Notes: generated by a model not told the origin, from the letters alone. 64,000 nt of DNA from Bacteroidota bacterium (GCA_018267475.1 JAFDYI010000008.1:42911-106910); one strand, 5' to 3'; shown: positions 27,714 through 37,565, counted from the first letter of the stretch. Translations and numbers: made by a program.

Positions 27714-28595
27714 ATGGAACGTATAGAAGTATTAAAAACATATAAGATATTTATAGGAGGCCAATTTCCTAGAACCGAAAGCGGCCGATATTACCCATTA
27801 TTAAATAAAAACAAAAAGCATCAAGCTAATATCTGCTTATCCTCACGAAAAGATTTTAGAAATGCTGTAGTGGCAGCCCGTGGTGCTTTTGCGGGGTGGA
27901 GCAGCAAAACCGCTTTTAATCGCTCGCAAATTTTGTATCGCTTAGCAGAAATAGTTGAGGGGCGAAAAATGCAATTTATAGAAGAATTGATGCAGCAAGG
28001 CGCTACGCGCGCCCAAGCCCAAAAAGAACTTGTTTTAAGTATAGACCGTATTATTTATTACGCAGGCTGGTGCGATAAATATACGCAGGTGTTGAGCACG
28101 GTAAACCCGGTAGCCTCTTCGCATTTTAATTTTTCGATACCGGAACCTATGGGAATAGTGGCTCTCATTGCCGACGAAAAAAGTTCGCTTATAGGCTTAA
28201 TTTCAGCACTGATACCAATTGTGGCAGGCGGCAATGTGTGCGTAGTTTTAGCTTCGGAAAGCAAGCCTTTGTGCGCCATCAGTTTGGCAGAATGTATTGC
28301 TACCAGCGATTTTTCAGCAGGTGTTGTAAACATACTTACCGGAACTGCCGTAGAGTTACACCCTCATTTTTCATCACACATGGATGTAAACGCGGTGATA
28401 TACTGCCGAAACAATGCAGAAGAACGCAAAACAATAGAACAAAATGCTGCTCTTAACGTAAAACGTTCTTTTTATTGGAATAAAGATTGGCTACAAGAGC
28501 AGGAACAAAACCCTTATTACATTACCGACCTTCAAGAAATTAAAACCACTTGGCACCCCATAGAAAACATAGGTGCAGGAGGCGCCAAATATTAA
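27714..28595 (+). CDS. Aldehyde dehydrogenase-like protein, half length (no catalytic domain)
   Basis: A 293-residue protein with the NAD-binding half of the aldehyde dehydrogenase fold: YKIFIGGQFPRTESGRYYPL at the start, RGAFAGWSSKTAFNRSQIL, NFSIPEPMGIVALIADEKS and GGNVCVVLASESKPLC. The C-terminal part carrying the catalytic cysteine of ordinary 480-residue enzymes is absent, and HMDVNAVIYCRNN is followed by only 65 residues. I recall a conserved short family with this layout in Bacteroidota and Actinobacteria, so it is probably not a recent truncation. ATG 27714 was chosen because a TATCTTTA -7-like box at 27685 lies between it and the earlier TTG. The role is unknown. Confidence 0.75.
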   Translation: MERIEVLKTYKIFIGGQFPRTESGRYYPLLNKNKKHQANICLSSRKDFRNAVVAARGAFAGWSSKTAFNRSQILYRLAEIVEGRKMQFIEELMQQGATRAQAQKELVLSIDRIIYYAGWCDKYTQVLSTVNPVASSHFNFSIPEPMGIVALIADEKSSLIGLISALIPIVAGGNVCVVLASESKPLCAISLAECIATSDFSAGVVNILTGTAVELHPHFSSHMDVNAVIYCRNNAEERKTIEQNAALNVKRSFYWNKDWLQEQEQNPYYITDLQEIKTTWHPIENIGAGGAKY

Positions 28596-28729
28596 CCGAT
28601 ACCAAGCGCAGATACTTTATATAGCATCGTAGCGCGATTTTTTTTGGTAAACGCTTTTCTTTTTTTTAAAAAGCATACAAACAAGTCGTTTTTAAGTTTC
28701 CTTATGTTATGCCGAACCGCTCTATTTTT

Positions 28730-29134
28730 TTAATACAAAATTACTTTATACTTAGAAGCCATTTTTTGTATTTGTTCGTCGCTTATTTGGTGCGTATTTT
28801 TCCCGCCGTGCCGATTTTCTACGGTAAGTACAAATATTTGATATTGATATTGTGCTGCCATTTTAAAATACGGCTCTAACTCCCACTCTAAAGTAAAGGT
28901 GTTGTGTACTATAATTTTTTCTTCTTTTTTTAGCATGCTTTCTTTCGTTTGCTCCTCGCATTGCTTGTAAGCCAAATGATTTTTATCAAAAAAAAAGGTA
29001 TAAACGCCGCTTTCTTTTTCTGTAAAAAAATCGTCTATAGAGTAACAAGGATAGGTTCCTTGTTCGCTCAAAATTTTAGACAAAGTTGTTTTCCCCGAAC
29101 CGGGTAAGCCGCGCAATAAAATGAGTGAAGGCAT
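28730..29134 (-). CDS. Small P-loop kinase-like ATPase (AAA_33 type)
   Basis: A 134-residue nucleotide-binding protein. LLRGLPGSGKTTLSKIL at the N-terminus is a clear Walker A motif; CYSIDDFFTE and IIVHNTFTLEWELEPYF match the AAA_33/N4BP2-like P-loop kinases, which often phosphorylate small molecules or nucleic acid ends. The C-terminus includes ENRHGGKNTHQIS, with the HG element seen in that group. The start was set at the MPSLILLRG methionine rather than 13 codons upstream, because a TATCTTTA -7-like box (29154-29147) would lie inside the longer version. No antitoxin partner is adjacent, so it is not called a zeta toxin. Confidence 0.7.
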   Translation of the reverse strand: MPSLILLRGLPGSGKTTLSKILSEQGTYPCYSIDDFFTEKESGVYTFFFDKNHLAYKQCEEQTKESMLKKEEKIIVHNTFTLEWELEPYFKMAAQYQYQIFVLTVENRHGGKNTHQISDEQIQKMASKYKVILY

Positions 29135-29203
29135 ATTTGTTTTTGGTAAAGATAGTAGAAGTAACGAAAGCAAAAAAACAATCGTTAAAGGTTGCTGTTT
29201 CCT

Positions 29204-30568
29204 CTAATGCACCAACATACCTTGTGTTTTTAGGTAGTTAAGTTCGGTAATTTTAGTACTGTATGCTGCCTGTGCAAGTCGGTACATCGCGTTTTCATAA
29301 CTTTGCTCTACCGTTCTATACTCAATATACGTAGAAATTCCTTGTTTAAAGCGTTGCGCTGCAATCAATAAGTTTTGCTGGGCCAACTGCACACTTTGCT
29401 TTTCAATGTCAATAACGGTAAGATTGTTTTTAAAATTTAAAAAAGCTTTATATAAAATGGATTTTTCTTGCAGCTTGGCAGACTCTAATCGTAAATTATC
29501 ATTATTTATTTGCACTAATTGGTTTTTAATAGCCGTATGCGTAGTAAGATTGTTTAAAAGAGTCCAGGAAAAAATAAATCCGGCATTAAAACCATAGTTT
29601 TGCATCACGCGCTGCAAGCCTACATCGTTGGTATTGCGCTGAAAAGTATAATTACCGGTAACACCAATTTTTGGGAAACGATTCGCTCTAAATTCTTTTA
29701 AACTCAACTCGGATATTTCTATATTTTTTTGCCCTATTAAAACAGCGCTGTTATTTTTATCTATATTTTCTAACGAGTTTTTATAGTCGGGTTGGGTTTT
29801 TACAACAATCGTATCGGGTACGCTAAAGTCAAGGTCGGGCGCTCGTTTCAAAAGGGCGTTCAGGGTGATGCGTTGCTCGTTCAACAAATTTTGTTGTTGA
29901 ATGATTTGAACCTGTATGTTGTTATAATCAATTTTTGCTTGCAGCACATCCACATTAGAGCCCGAACCGCTGTTTAGTTTTTGCTCAGCTAATTTTTTTT
30001 GTTCCTCAGATAAAACTAAAGAAAACTGCAACGATTTCATATACTGCTTAATACTAATCATTTGATAATATGCGGTAAGCGAAGCCAACAAGGCGTTTTC
30101 AAGGGTTTGCCTGTATTGTAAGTTGCTTAATTCTTCGGTTCTATTTAATTTCTTTTTAGTGGCAAACATTTTTAGTCCGTCAAAAAAATACCAAGTAACT
30201 ACTAATGATGGAGCGTAGCTGGTTGAATGATTGGTTTGTTGATTGATATTGAAAGCGGGGTTGGAGTATTTTAAAGTAGAGGTGTTTTGTCCTATACCCA
30301 ATGGGCTTTGAGGGCTTCCTGCCGAAATAGAAATTTGAGGAAGCATACCCGTATTTCCTCCTACCACCGTGCCACCTGTTGATTGAGAGCCGCCAACCAA
30401 GCCTATATTATTACTATTTTTTGCAACCTGTATGTTGTTCTTAGCTATTGAAACATCGAAATTGTTTTCTAAGGTAAGTTTAATAACATCATCTAACTGC
30501 AAGATTTCTTGTGCCGATGCCGATATAACAAAGCAAAAAAACAAAAAGCTATATAATACTGTCCTCAT
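29204..30568 (-). CDS. TolC-family outer-membrane efflux protein
   Basis: A 454-residue outer-membrane channel subunit. The signal peptide is MRTVLYSFLFFCFVISASAQ, which sets the start at 30568 rather than 20 codons upstream inside the RND gene. EILQLDDVIKLTLENNFDVSI and a matching second repeat with ALLKRAPDLDF, together with long coiled-coil helices (KLAEQKLNSGSGSNVDVLQAK), match the OEP/TolC fold. Ser/Gly-rich insertion near residues 50-100. It would form the exit duct for the adjacent RND pump; its start is 4 bases after the RND stop, so the three transport genes form one operon. Confidence 0.88.
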   Translation of the reverse strand: MRTVLYSFLFFCFVISASAQEILQLDDVIKLTLENNFDVSIAKNNIQVAKNSNNIGLVGGSQSTGGTVVGGNTGMLPQISISAGSPQSPLGIGQNTSTLKYSNPAFNINQQTNHSTSYAPSLVVTWYFFDGLKMFATKKKLNRTEELSNLQYRQTLENALLASLTAYYQMISIKQYMKSLQFSLVLSEEQKKLAEQKLNSGSGSNVDVLQAKIDYNNIQVQIIQQQNLLNEQRITLNALLKRAPDLDFSVPDTIVVKTQPDYKNSLENIDKNNSAVLIGQKNIEISELSLKEFRANRFPKIGVTGNYTFQRNTNDVGLQRVMQNYGFNAGFIFSWTLLNNLTTHTAIKNQLVQINNDNLRLESAKLQEKSILYKAFLNFKNNLTVIDIEKQSVQLAQQNLLIAAQRFKQGISTYIEYRTVEQSYENAMYRLAQAAYSTKITELNYLKTQGMLVH

Positions 30569-30572
30569 GGGG

Positions 30573-33500
30573 TTAAATTGTTTGTTTTTTGTTTCTGGAT
30601 AAATACGAATACATAGCCGGTATAACAAACAAAGTTAATACCAACGAAAACAAAATACCACCTACCACTACAATACCCATACCCATACGGCTTTTAGCCG
30701 CAGCTCCTAACGACATAGCGATGGGTAAAGCTCCTAAAGCCGTAGCTATGCTCGTCATTAAAATAGGGCGTAAGCGCGCAGCCGCACCTTGTTTAATAGC
30801 ATCTATTTTTGACAAACCGCGTTCGCGCAATTGGTTAGCAAACTCTACAATTAAAATTCCGTTTTTAGTTACTAAGCCAATAAGCATAATAATACCTATT
30901 TCTGAAAATATGTTGAGTGTTTGATTGAAGTACCAAAGAGATAATAAAGCGCCGGCTAAAGCTAAAGGCACTGTAAACATTACAATAAAAGGATCTACAA
31001 AACTTTCGAACTGGGCAGCTAAAATCAAATATACCAAAAGCAAAGCCAAGCCAAAAGCAAAACCGATATTAGAACCACTTTCGGCATAATCGCGCGAGGA
31101 ACCGGTAAGCGCAGTAGAGAAGGTTTCATCTAATGTTTTCTTAGCTATTTTATCCATAGCGTTAATGCCATCAGCAATGGTTTTACCGGGGGCTAAACCG
31201 GCTGAAACGGTAGCCGATTCGTAACGATTAAATTTATATAGTTGGGGCGGGCGGCTTAGTTCTTGTATTTTCACTACATTATCTAATTGAATTAAATCGC
31301 CTTTATTGTTACGCACATATAGTGATTTCACGTCGTTTGGTGTACCCCTATAATCAATATCCAGTTGCCCCATTACTTGATATTGTTTATCGTTCATAAT
31401 AAAATAGCTGAATCTATTGCCGCTTAAAGCAAGTTGCAAGGTTTGAGAAATATCTTGAACAGAAACGCCTAATGATTTAGCTTTATCGCGTAAAATGGTA
31501 ATATCCAATTCGGGTTTATTAAATTTCAAATTACAATCTACTTGTCCGCCAAAGGTAGGATCTTTGTAGGCTTCTTCTAAAAATTTTGGCAAGTGTTTTT
31601 TTAGTCGTTCAAAATCACCGGCTTGTAATACATATTGTACCGGCAAGCCTCCTCGTGGCCCTCCTCCGGCTGATATGGTTTGCTCTTGCGACACAAAAAT
31701 TCTTCCTTCGGTAAATCCCTTTGTAAGCTTTGTTACATAATCTGCCCAGTATTGTTGCGATTTTTTTCGATCGCCAATATCCGTCAATGTTACACGCCCC
31801 ATGCCCGAGTTTACAGAACCTACCATAAAGCCCGGCGAGGTAACCATTAAAGCTACACGGCTATCGGTAACACTGTCGTATATGGTTCTTCCTAACTTAT
31901 CCATATAGCGGCTCATATATTCATACGAAACTCCTTCAGGGGCCGTAGTGCTAAGGCGCAGCCAACTTCTATCGTCAAGAGGAGCTAATTCAGAAGGAAT
32001 AAATTTCATCATAAAAATAATAAACACTAACGATACACCTGTAATGGCTAAAGAAATCCATCGGCGTTGCAAAAATTTTCCTAAAGACTGTTGGTAGCTT
32101 TCTTCCATGCGCTGAAAAAACGGCTCGGTAACTTCATAGAAACGGCTTTTTTTATGATTTTTCTTTACCATGTATGCATTTAGCATAGGAGTAAGTGTAA
32201 GCGATACAAAAGCCGATATTAGTACAGCGCCCGCTATAACCACGCCGAACTCTCTAAACAGTTGCCCTACAAAACCCTGTAAAAAAATAACGGGTAAAAA
32301 CACAGCAGTAAGCGTGATAGAAGTAGAGATTACCGCAAAGAAAATTTCATTAGAACCTTTGTGTGCGGCCTCCACAGGGTTCATACCTTCTTCTATTTTT
32401 TTAAATATATTTTCTGTTACCACAATACCATCGTCCACCACCAAACCGGTAGCCAATACAATAGCTAAAAGGGTAAGTACGTTGATAGAATATCCCATAA
32501 TATACATAATAAAAAAGGCACCTATAAGGGCAACCGGCATGTCTATCAATGGACGGAAGGCAACTATCCAATCGCGAAAAAATAAAAATATAATTAAAAT
32601 AACTAAGACGACGGCAATTACTAAGGTTTCTTCTACTTCGGAAATAGCGCGTTTTACAAACTTGGTGTTATCCAAAGCAATATCCAATTTATAATCTTTC
32701 GGAATTTCTTTTTTCAGTTTATCCATTCGTTTGTAAAACTCATTGGCTATATCAATATAGTTAGCCCCCGGCTGAGGCACTAAGGCTAAACCAATCATCG
32801 ATATTCCATTTGTTTTTAAATCGGTTTCTACATTTTCTGCGCCTAATTCTACGCGCCCAACATCTTTAAAACGAACTGCTTCTATACCGTTGTTTTTTAA
32901 AATAAGATTTTCGTATTCTTCAACCGAATTAAGACGTCCTTTCGTTTGTATGGTAAGCTCGTTTCCGGGTCCTACTACTTTCCCCGAAGGAGATTCAATG
33001 TTTTCCGTATTTACAGCGTTTTGTACATCAACGGCTGTAAGGCCATAAGCCGCTAACTTTTTAGGATTCATCCATAAACGCATGGCGTATTTTTTTTGCC
33101 CCCATATTTGTATTGTACTTACACCCGGAATGGTTTGCAGGCGCTCTACCAATACGTTTTCTGCATAATCGTTTACTTCTAAAATAGAACGTGTATCACT
33201 TTGTACCGTCATGCTGATGATAGCATCGCTATTGGCGTCGGCTTTGGTTACGGTAGGTACGGCATCAATATCTTTAGGCAGTTGGCGCACAGCCTGTGCT
33301 ACTTTATCACGCACATCATTAGCAGCGCTTTCCAAGTCGGCGCTTAAATTAAATTCTACCGTGATAGAGCTAACGCCCTGCGCGCTGGTAGAGGATATAG
33401 TACGAATACCATCAATACCATTTATAGCTTTTTCTAAGGGCTCTGTAATTTGAGATTCTATTACCTCGGCACTGGCTCCGGTGTAATTAGTTCGTACGGT

Positions 33501-33635
33501 AATAACAGGTGGATCTATAGCCGGAAACTCGCGTATGCCTAAAAATTTATAGCCTATTATTCCAAAAAGCAGAATAATGAGATTCATTACAATGGCTAAT
33601 ACGGGGCGATTGATGCTGGTTGATGAGATATTCAT
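30573..33635 (-). CDS. RND efflux pump, AcrB/HAE1-type inner-membrane subunit
   Basis: A 1020-residue resistance-nodulation-division transporter driven by the proton gradient. SINRPVLAIVMNLIILLFGII is the first transmembrane helix. The GLVVDDGIVVTENIFKK segment carries the two adjacent aspartates of helix 4 needed for proton relay. TNYTGASAEVIESQITEPLE, FIPSELAPLDDRSWLRL and the duplicated second half are complete, ending in FVIPAMYSYLSRNKKQ. The pump extrudes drugs, dyes or lipids; specificity is unknown. It lies between its periplasmic adaptor (1-base gap upstream) and TolC (downstream). Confidence 0.93.
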   Translation of the reverse strand: MNISSTSINRPVLAIVMNLIILLFGIIGYKFLGIREFPAIDPPVITVRTNYTGASAEVIESQITEPLEKAINGIDGIRTISSTSAQGVSSITVEFNLSADLESAANDVRDKVAQAVRQLPKDIDAVPTVTKADANSDAIISMTVQSDTRSILEVNDYAENVLVERLQTIPGVSTIQIWGQKKYAMRLWMNPKKLAAYGLTAVDVQNAVNTENIESPSGKVVGPGNELTIQTKGRLNSVEEYENLILKNNGIEAVRFKDVGRVELGAENVETDLKTNGISMIGLALVPQPGANYIDIANEFYKRMDKLKKEIPKDYKLDIALDNTKFVKRAISEVEETLVIAVVLVILIIFLFFRDWIVAFRPLIDMPVALIGAFFIMYIMGYSINVLTLLAIVLATGLVVDDGIVVTENIFKKIEEGMNPVEAAHKGSNEIFFAVISTSITLTAVFLPVIFLQGFVGQLFREFGVVIAGAVLISAFVSLTLTPMLNAYMVKKNHKKSRFYEVTEPFFQRMEESYQQSLGKFLQRRWISLAITGVSLVFIIFMMKFIPSELAPLDDRSWLRLSTTAPEGVSYEYMSRYMDKLGRTIYDSVTDSRVALMVTSPGFMVGSVNSGMGRVTLTDIGDRKKSQQYWADYVTKLTKGFTEGRIFVSQEQTISAGGGPRGGLPVQYVLQAGDFERLKKHLPKFLEEAYKDPTFGGQVDCNLKFNKPELDITILRDKAKSLGVSVQDISQTLQLALSGNRFSYFIMNDKQYQVMGQLDIDYRGTPNDVKSLYVRNNKGDLIQLDNVVKIQELSRPPQLYKFNRYESATVSAGLAPGKTIADGINAMDKIAKKTLDETFSTALTGSSRDYAESGSNIGFAFGLALLLVYLILAAQFESFVDPFIVMFTVPLALAGALLSLWYFNQTLNIFSEIGIIMLIGLVTKNGILIVEFANQLRERGLSKIDAIKQGAAARLRPILMTSIATALGALPIAMSLGAAAKSRMGMGIVVVGGILFSLVLTLFVIPAMYSYLSRNKKQTI

Positions 33636-33636
33636 T

Positions 33637-34695
33637 TTAATTCAAATTTTTTAAATTTTGAATTTTTACCTCTGCCCCCGGTTTTAAAGCCATGATACCT
33701 GAAGTAACTAAGGTATCTCCTGCTTGTACTCCCGATAAAATTTCTACACTTGAGTCGGTACGAATACCAATAGTAATCGTATTTAATTCGGCCTTACCAT
33801 TTTTTATAATATAGGTAGTTTGCCCTCTCAAAGAAGAAATAACAGCCACCGAAGGAACTACTAAGGCATTTTCAGAATGAAGTACTATCGATACTTCTGC
33901 GTACGACCCGGCAAAAAGTTCTTGTTTTTTATTTTCTATAAGGGCGCGCACGCGCAAAGAGCGTGTTAGGTCATCAATCTTAGGATCTATCGCATATATC
34001 TGCGCTTGGTACAGTTTACCTATTCCTGCCGTTTTTATACGAACCGAATCGTTAAGATGTATTTGCGAGGCATAGCGTTCCGGAATGCTAAAATCAATTT
34101 TCATTGGGTTTATTTGCTGTATAGAGGCCAGCACATCTGCCGAGGAAACGTAGTCGCCTACGCTTACATTTTTCAGTCCAATGATGCCATCGAAAGGGGC
34201 GCGTACTTCTGTTTTTTGTATCTGTGCTTGCGTTAAAGCTACATCGGCTTTGCTTTGTTGCACTAATGATAACGCCACGTCATACTCTTCTTGGCTCACA
34301 CCTTTTATGGATAGCAGTGCTTTGAGGTTTTGTTCTTTTATTTCGTTTATTTTTTGAATGGCTATTTGTTTAGATAGGTTGGCCTGCAAATCAGCGTCGT
34401 TTATTTTCACCAACAGTTGTCCTTGTTGCACGGGTTGCCCTTCTTTAAAATTTATGGAAATAATTTTTCCGGAAGATTCTGATTTTAACGTAGCTTCTTC
34501 GTTCGCTAACAAACTTCCTGAGGAAAAAACAACATTATCCATCGCTTGTTTTTTGGCTATAACAGCGCGCACTAAAGCTGTTTTTGGCTTGTTTTTTTCA
34601 TTTGGTTTTTCATTTTTTGAGGACAAAAAAAATATTTTTATACCCGCTAAAACGACCAATGTAAAAATGAGTATAAAAAGGGTTTTTGGTTTCAT
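33637..34695 (-). CDS. RND efflux periplasmic adaptor (membrane fusion protein)
   Basis: A 352-residue adaptor linking the RND pump to TolC. It has an N-terminal membrane anchor (TLFILIFTLVVLAGIKIFFL), the lipoyl half-motif SGKIISINFKEGQPVQQGQ, a short hairpin (SKQIAIQKINEIKEQNL), the second lipoyl half APFDGIIGLKNVSVGDYV and a beta-barrel domain (KIDFSIPERYASQI). There is no lipobox, so it is anchored by the helix. The ATG overlaps the TGA that ends the shifted reading frame of the upstream MarR gene, evidence that regulator and pump were once translationally coupled. Confidence 0.9.
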   Translation of the reverse strand: MKPKTLFILIFTLVVLAGIKIFFLSSKNEKPNEKNKPKTALVRAVIAKKQAMDNVVFSSGSLLANEEATLKSESSGKIISINFKEGQPVQQGQLLVKINDADLQANLSKQIAIQKINEIKEQNLKALLSIKGVSQEEYDVALSLVQQSKADVALTQAQIQKTEVRAPFDGIIGLKNVSVGDYVSSADVLASIQQINPMKIDFSIPERYASQIHLNDSVRIKTAGIGKLYQAQIYAIDPKIDDLTRSLRVRALIENKKQELFAGSYAEVSIVLHSENALVVPSVAVISSLRGQTTYIIKNGKAELNTITIGIRTDSSVEILSGVQAGDTLVTSGIMALKPGAEVKIQNLKNLN

Positions 34696-35176
34696 GTTGT
34701 TTTTCTCTTTTTAGTTTTATATATAACAATGTGCGACGAAGGCAGGTGTTTTACATTTTCGCCTACCATCATCAAGGTTTTATAAAAATCCATGCGCGCT
34801 CTCTCATAAAGCCCTTTAAGGGCTACATCGTTTAATGTATTGAGGCGGCATGAATTTTAGGTAATATCTTTTTTCCTTTTGGAGTTAGTTCTATAAAATA
34901 TTCGCGGCGGTCTTTTAGGTTTTGAATTCTTTTTACTATTTGTTTTTTTACAAAACCGTCTATTATTTTCACCATCGATACTTTATCTATCTGTAGCGTA
35001 TCGGATATAAATTGCTGAGTGCAATCTGTTTTTTGTTCTATCAGTATCAGTACCGAAAAATTTTTATCAATACCAATAGGCTCTAACTTTAAAACTAAAG
35101 AACCCCAATAAGGCTTGGTAACCATAGAACACAATTTGCCTAATGGCAGGTCTTTATATATTTTTTTAGTTAGCAA
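34692..35176 (-). pseudogene. MarR-family regulator with a -1 frameshift near its 3' end
   Basis: The first frame (35176-34832) encodes a MarR-type winged helix: CTQQFISDTLQIDKVSMVKI is the recognition region and RRIQ/LKDRREYFIELTPKGKK the wing (the local sequence reads KRIQNLKDRREYFIE). It stops after KIHAASIH. In the -1 frame from about 34847, translation continues LNTLNDVALKGLYERARMDF and YKTLMMVGENVKHLP, which is the missing MarR dimerisation helix, and ends at a TGA overlapping the adaptor ATG. Restoring one base gives about 161 residues, a normal length. It is either a real one-base deletion, which may derepress the pump, or a sequencing error. The start is TTG 35176; an earlier ATG is not available. 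Confidence 0.8.
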
Positions 35177-35225
35177 AACGGTTGCAAAGATAAGTTAATT
35201 TTAGAAACAGTTAGTAAAACTAACT
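35168..35225. promoter_or_regulatory. Probable MarR operator and promoter of the efflux operon
   Basis: AGTTAGT-aaa-ACTAACT (35209-35225) is a perfect 7-bp inverted repeat of MarR-operator size. A related AGTTAGCAAAAC at 35168-35179 matches AGTTAGTAAAAC at 35209-35220 in 11 of 12 positions, 41 bases apart. Between them on the - strand is TATCTTTG (35192-35185), an exact Bacteroidota -7 box, only 8 bases before the TTG start. The repeats therefore flank the promoter, as expected for autorepression. Confidence 0.55.
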
Positions 35226-35240
35226 AATTTTATTTTTGAA

Positions 35241-35275
35241 AAAAAACCGTTCTTTAATTACAAGAACGGTTTTTT
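35241..35275 (-). terminator. Rho-independent terminator after pnp
   Basis: 14-bp perfect arms at 35241-35254 and 35262-35275 with a 7-base loop, ending in a T-run on the - strand. It lies just downstream of the pnp stop and upstream of the efflux promoter. Confidence 0.85.
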
Positions 35276-35296
35276 CAATTAAGGTATCAGAAAAAG

Positions 35297-37438
35297 TTAT
35301 TTTCCTTCGCCGGCGGGTGCGCTTTCGGGTTTGGGTAACAATACTTTTCTTGATAGTTTGTATTTTTTTGTCTTTGGATCGTCGCCTATATATTTTACTT
35401 GAATCATATCTCCTTCTTTCAACACACCTTCCAGGCTGTCTAAGCGGCGCCATTCTACTTCGGATATATGCAGCAAGCCATCTTTGCCGGGCAAGAACTC
35501 AACAAAAGCTCCGTAAGGCATAATGGTTTTTACTTTTGCATCGTACACTTCGCCAATTTCCGGAACGGCTACAATGCCTTTCACTCGTGCTAAAGCAGCG
35601 GATGCATCTTCATCGTTTTCTCCAAAAATTTCTACCAATCCTTTATTATCAATTTCGGTGATGGTAATGGTTGTATTGGTTTCTTTTTGCATGGCTTGAA
35701 TTACTTTACCGCCGGGGCCGATTATTGCACCTATAAATTCTTGAGGCACTTCTATTTGCAACAAGCGCGGCGCGTGTGGTTTGTAATCGGTGTTTGGTGT
35801 AGCCTGTGTTTTGCTTATTTCTTTTAAAATGTGCAAGCGCCCGTCTTTAGCTTGATTTAAAGCTTCTTCCATTACTTTGTAAGGAAGTCCGTTCACTTTT
35901 AAATCCATTTGTACAGCGGTGATGCCATCTTCAGTACCGCATACTTTAAAGTCCATATCGCCCAAGTGGTCTTCATCGCCTAATATGTCTGATAAAATAG
36001 CGTAGTTGTTTTTTTCATCGGTAATTAAGCCCATAGCAATACCGGTTACCGGTTTTTTAATTTGTACACCGGCATCCATTAAAGCAAGCGTACCGGCACA
36101 AACTGTAGCCATTGAAGAGGATCCGTTGCTTTCTAAAATATCAGATACTACGCGAATGGTGTAAGGGCAATTGTTTGGTAATACTTTTTTCAAAGCACGA
36201 AGAGCTAAGTTGCCATGCCCTACTTCGCGACGTGAAGTACCGCGGTTTGGTTTAACCTCACCGGTTGAAAAGCCGGGGAAATTGTAGTGCAACAAAAATT
36301 TATTTTCACCTTCAATAAAGGCGCCGTCAATTAGTTGTTGGTCTAATTTAGTGCCTAAGGTAACGGTGGTTAATGATTGTGTTTCGCCACGCGTAAATAC
36401 CGCCGAGCCGTGTGCAGCAGGTAAATATCCTACTTCGCTCCATATAGGACGAATATCGGTTGTTTTGCGGCCATCTAAACGAATTTTAGTATCTAATGCC
36501 ACGCGGCGAACGGCATCGTATTCTACGCCGTGGTAATACTTATTGATAAGCCCTTGTTTTTCTTTTAATTCTTCTTCTGGAAAAGTAGCTTTAAACTCAT
36601 CTAAAATAGCTTTGAAAGCGGCTTTACGTTCGTTTTTATTAGGATTGCCCATCTTAGCTGTATCATATACTTTTTGATAGGTTGCTTTCGTAACTTTTTC
36701 TTTTAGTTCCGCATCGTTTGTTTCGTGGCAGTATTCGCGTTTGGTTTTATTTCCCGCTTTAATAGCAAAAGCCTTAATAGCTTCTATATGCCCTTTAATC
36801 GTTTCGTGTGCAAACTTGATGGCTTCCAGCATTTCGGCTTCGCTAATCTCGCTCATTTCACCTTCCACCATTAAAATATCGGTAGCCGATGCGGCGATAA
36901 TCATATCAATGGTTGATTTTTCAAGGTCTTGCAGACTGGGGTTAATAACTAATTGGCCATCAATTTTTCCTACACGCACTTCCGATATAGGGCCGTTAAA
37001 CGGAATATCAGAAACGGCAACGGCTGCAGAGGCCGCTAAACCTACTAGAGCATCGGGCGGTGTTTTTTTATCGGAAGAAATTAAATTAACCATTAACTGA
37101 ATGTCGGCATGATAATCTTCCGGAAATAAAGGGCGCATAGCGCGATCGATAATACGGCAAATTAAAACTTCATAATCAGATAGTCTCGCTTCGCGGCGAA
37201 AAAAGCCACCGGGAATGCGGCCTGTAGAAGCGTATTTTTCTTGATAATCAACGGTAAGGGGTAAAAAATCTACTCCTTCTTTCGCTTCTTTGGAGCTAAC
37301 TATGGTGGCTAACAACATGGTGTCGCCTACTTTTAATACTACCGAACCATCGGCTTGCTTGGCTAATTTCCCTGTTTCTAGGGTGGCAGTCCGCCCATCG
37401 CCAAGGTTGAATGAATGTGTGATTCCTGTTTGACTCAT
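35297..37438 (-). CDS. pnp: Polyribonucleotide nucleotidyltransferase (PNPase)
   Basis: A 713-residue 3'-5' phosphorolytic exoribonuclease of mRNA decay. Two RNase PH domains are present ([20 protein letters not shown] at the start, [15 protein letters not shown] near 315). Active-site aspartates lie in [14 protein letters not shown] near residue 480. A KH domain ([18 protein letters not shown]) and an S1 domain ([20 protein letters not shown]) follow. The length is normal. It lies 127 bases downstream of rpsO on the same strand, the classical rpsO-pnp arrangement, and ends at a strong terminator. Confidence 0.97.
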   Translation of the reverse strand: MSQTGITHSFNLGDGRTATLETGKLAKQADGSVVLKVGDTMLLATIVSSKEAKEGVDFLPLTVDYQEKYASTGRIPGGFFRREARLSDYEVLICRIIDRAMRPLFPEDYHADIQLMVNLISSDKKTPPDALVGLAASAAVAVSDIPFNGPISEVRVGKIDGQLVINPSLQDLEKSTIDMIIAASATDILMVEGEMSEISEAEMLEAIKFAHETIKGHIEAIKAFAIKAGNKTKREYCHETNDAELKEKVTKATYQKVYDTAKMGNPNKNERKAAFKAILDEFKATFPEEELKEKQGLINKYYHGVEYDAVRRVALDTKIRLDGRKTTDIRPIWSEVGYLPAAHGSAVFTRGETQSLTTVTLGTKLDQQLIDGAFIEGENKFLLHYNFPGFSTGEVKPNRGTSRREVGHGNLALRALKKVLPNNCPYTIRVVSDILESNGSSSMATVCAGTLALMDAGVQIKKPVTGIAMGLITDEKNNYAILSDILGDEDHLGDMDFKVCGTEDGITAVQMDLKVNGLPYKVMEEALNQAKDGRLHILKEISKTQATPNTDYKPHAPRLLQIEVPQEFIGAIIGPGGKVIQAMQKETNTTITITEIDNKGLVEIFGENDEDASAALARVKGIVAVPEIGEVYDAKVKTIMPYGAFVEFLPGKDGLLHISEVEWRRLDSLEGVLKEGDMIQVKYIGDDPKTKKYKLSRKVLLPKPESAPAGEGK

Positions 37439-37512
37439 TTTGTTTTGTTTTGTGTTCCAACGTTTTTGGAACGGGTTTATATTTATTTATACTTATTTCT
37501 TTACAAAAAATC

Positions 37513-37544
37513 AAAAGGCATCCGAGCTTCCCCGAATGCCTTTT
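37513..37544 (-). terminator. Stem-loop between rpsO and pnp
   Basis: Arms AAAAGGCAT (37513-37521) and ATGCCTTTT (37536-37544) pair perfectly around a 14-base loop just after rpsO. It may terminate part of the rpsO transcripts or act as a processing site, as rpsO-pnp hairpins do in other bacteria. Confidence 0.55.
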
Positions 37545-37565
37545 AAAAAATAATGCGCGTACATG

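Noticed and set aside
28730-29134. Zeta-type toxin of a toxin-antitoxin pair
   Set aside because: The Walker A and overall size fit, but no antitoxin-sized gene lies next to it and the sequence is closer to AAA_33 kinases.
32170-32694. 174-codon open frame opposite the RND pump gene
   Set aside because: It is a shadow of the strongly conserved pump coding sequence and has no recognisable protein features.
34832-34860. Programmed -1 frameshifting in the MarR gene
   Set aside because: No slippery heptamer or downstream pseudoknot was found at the junction; a mutation or sequencing error is simpler.
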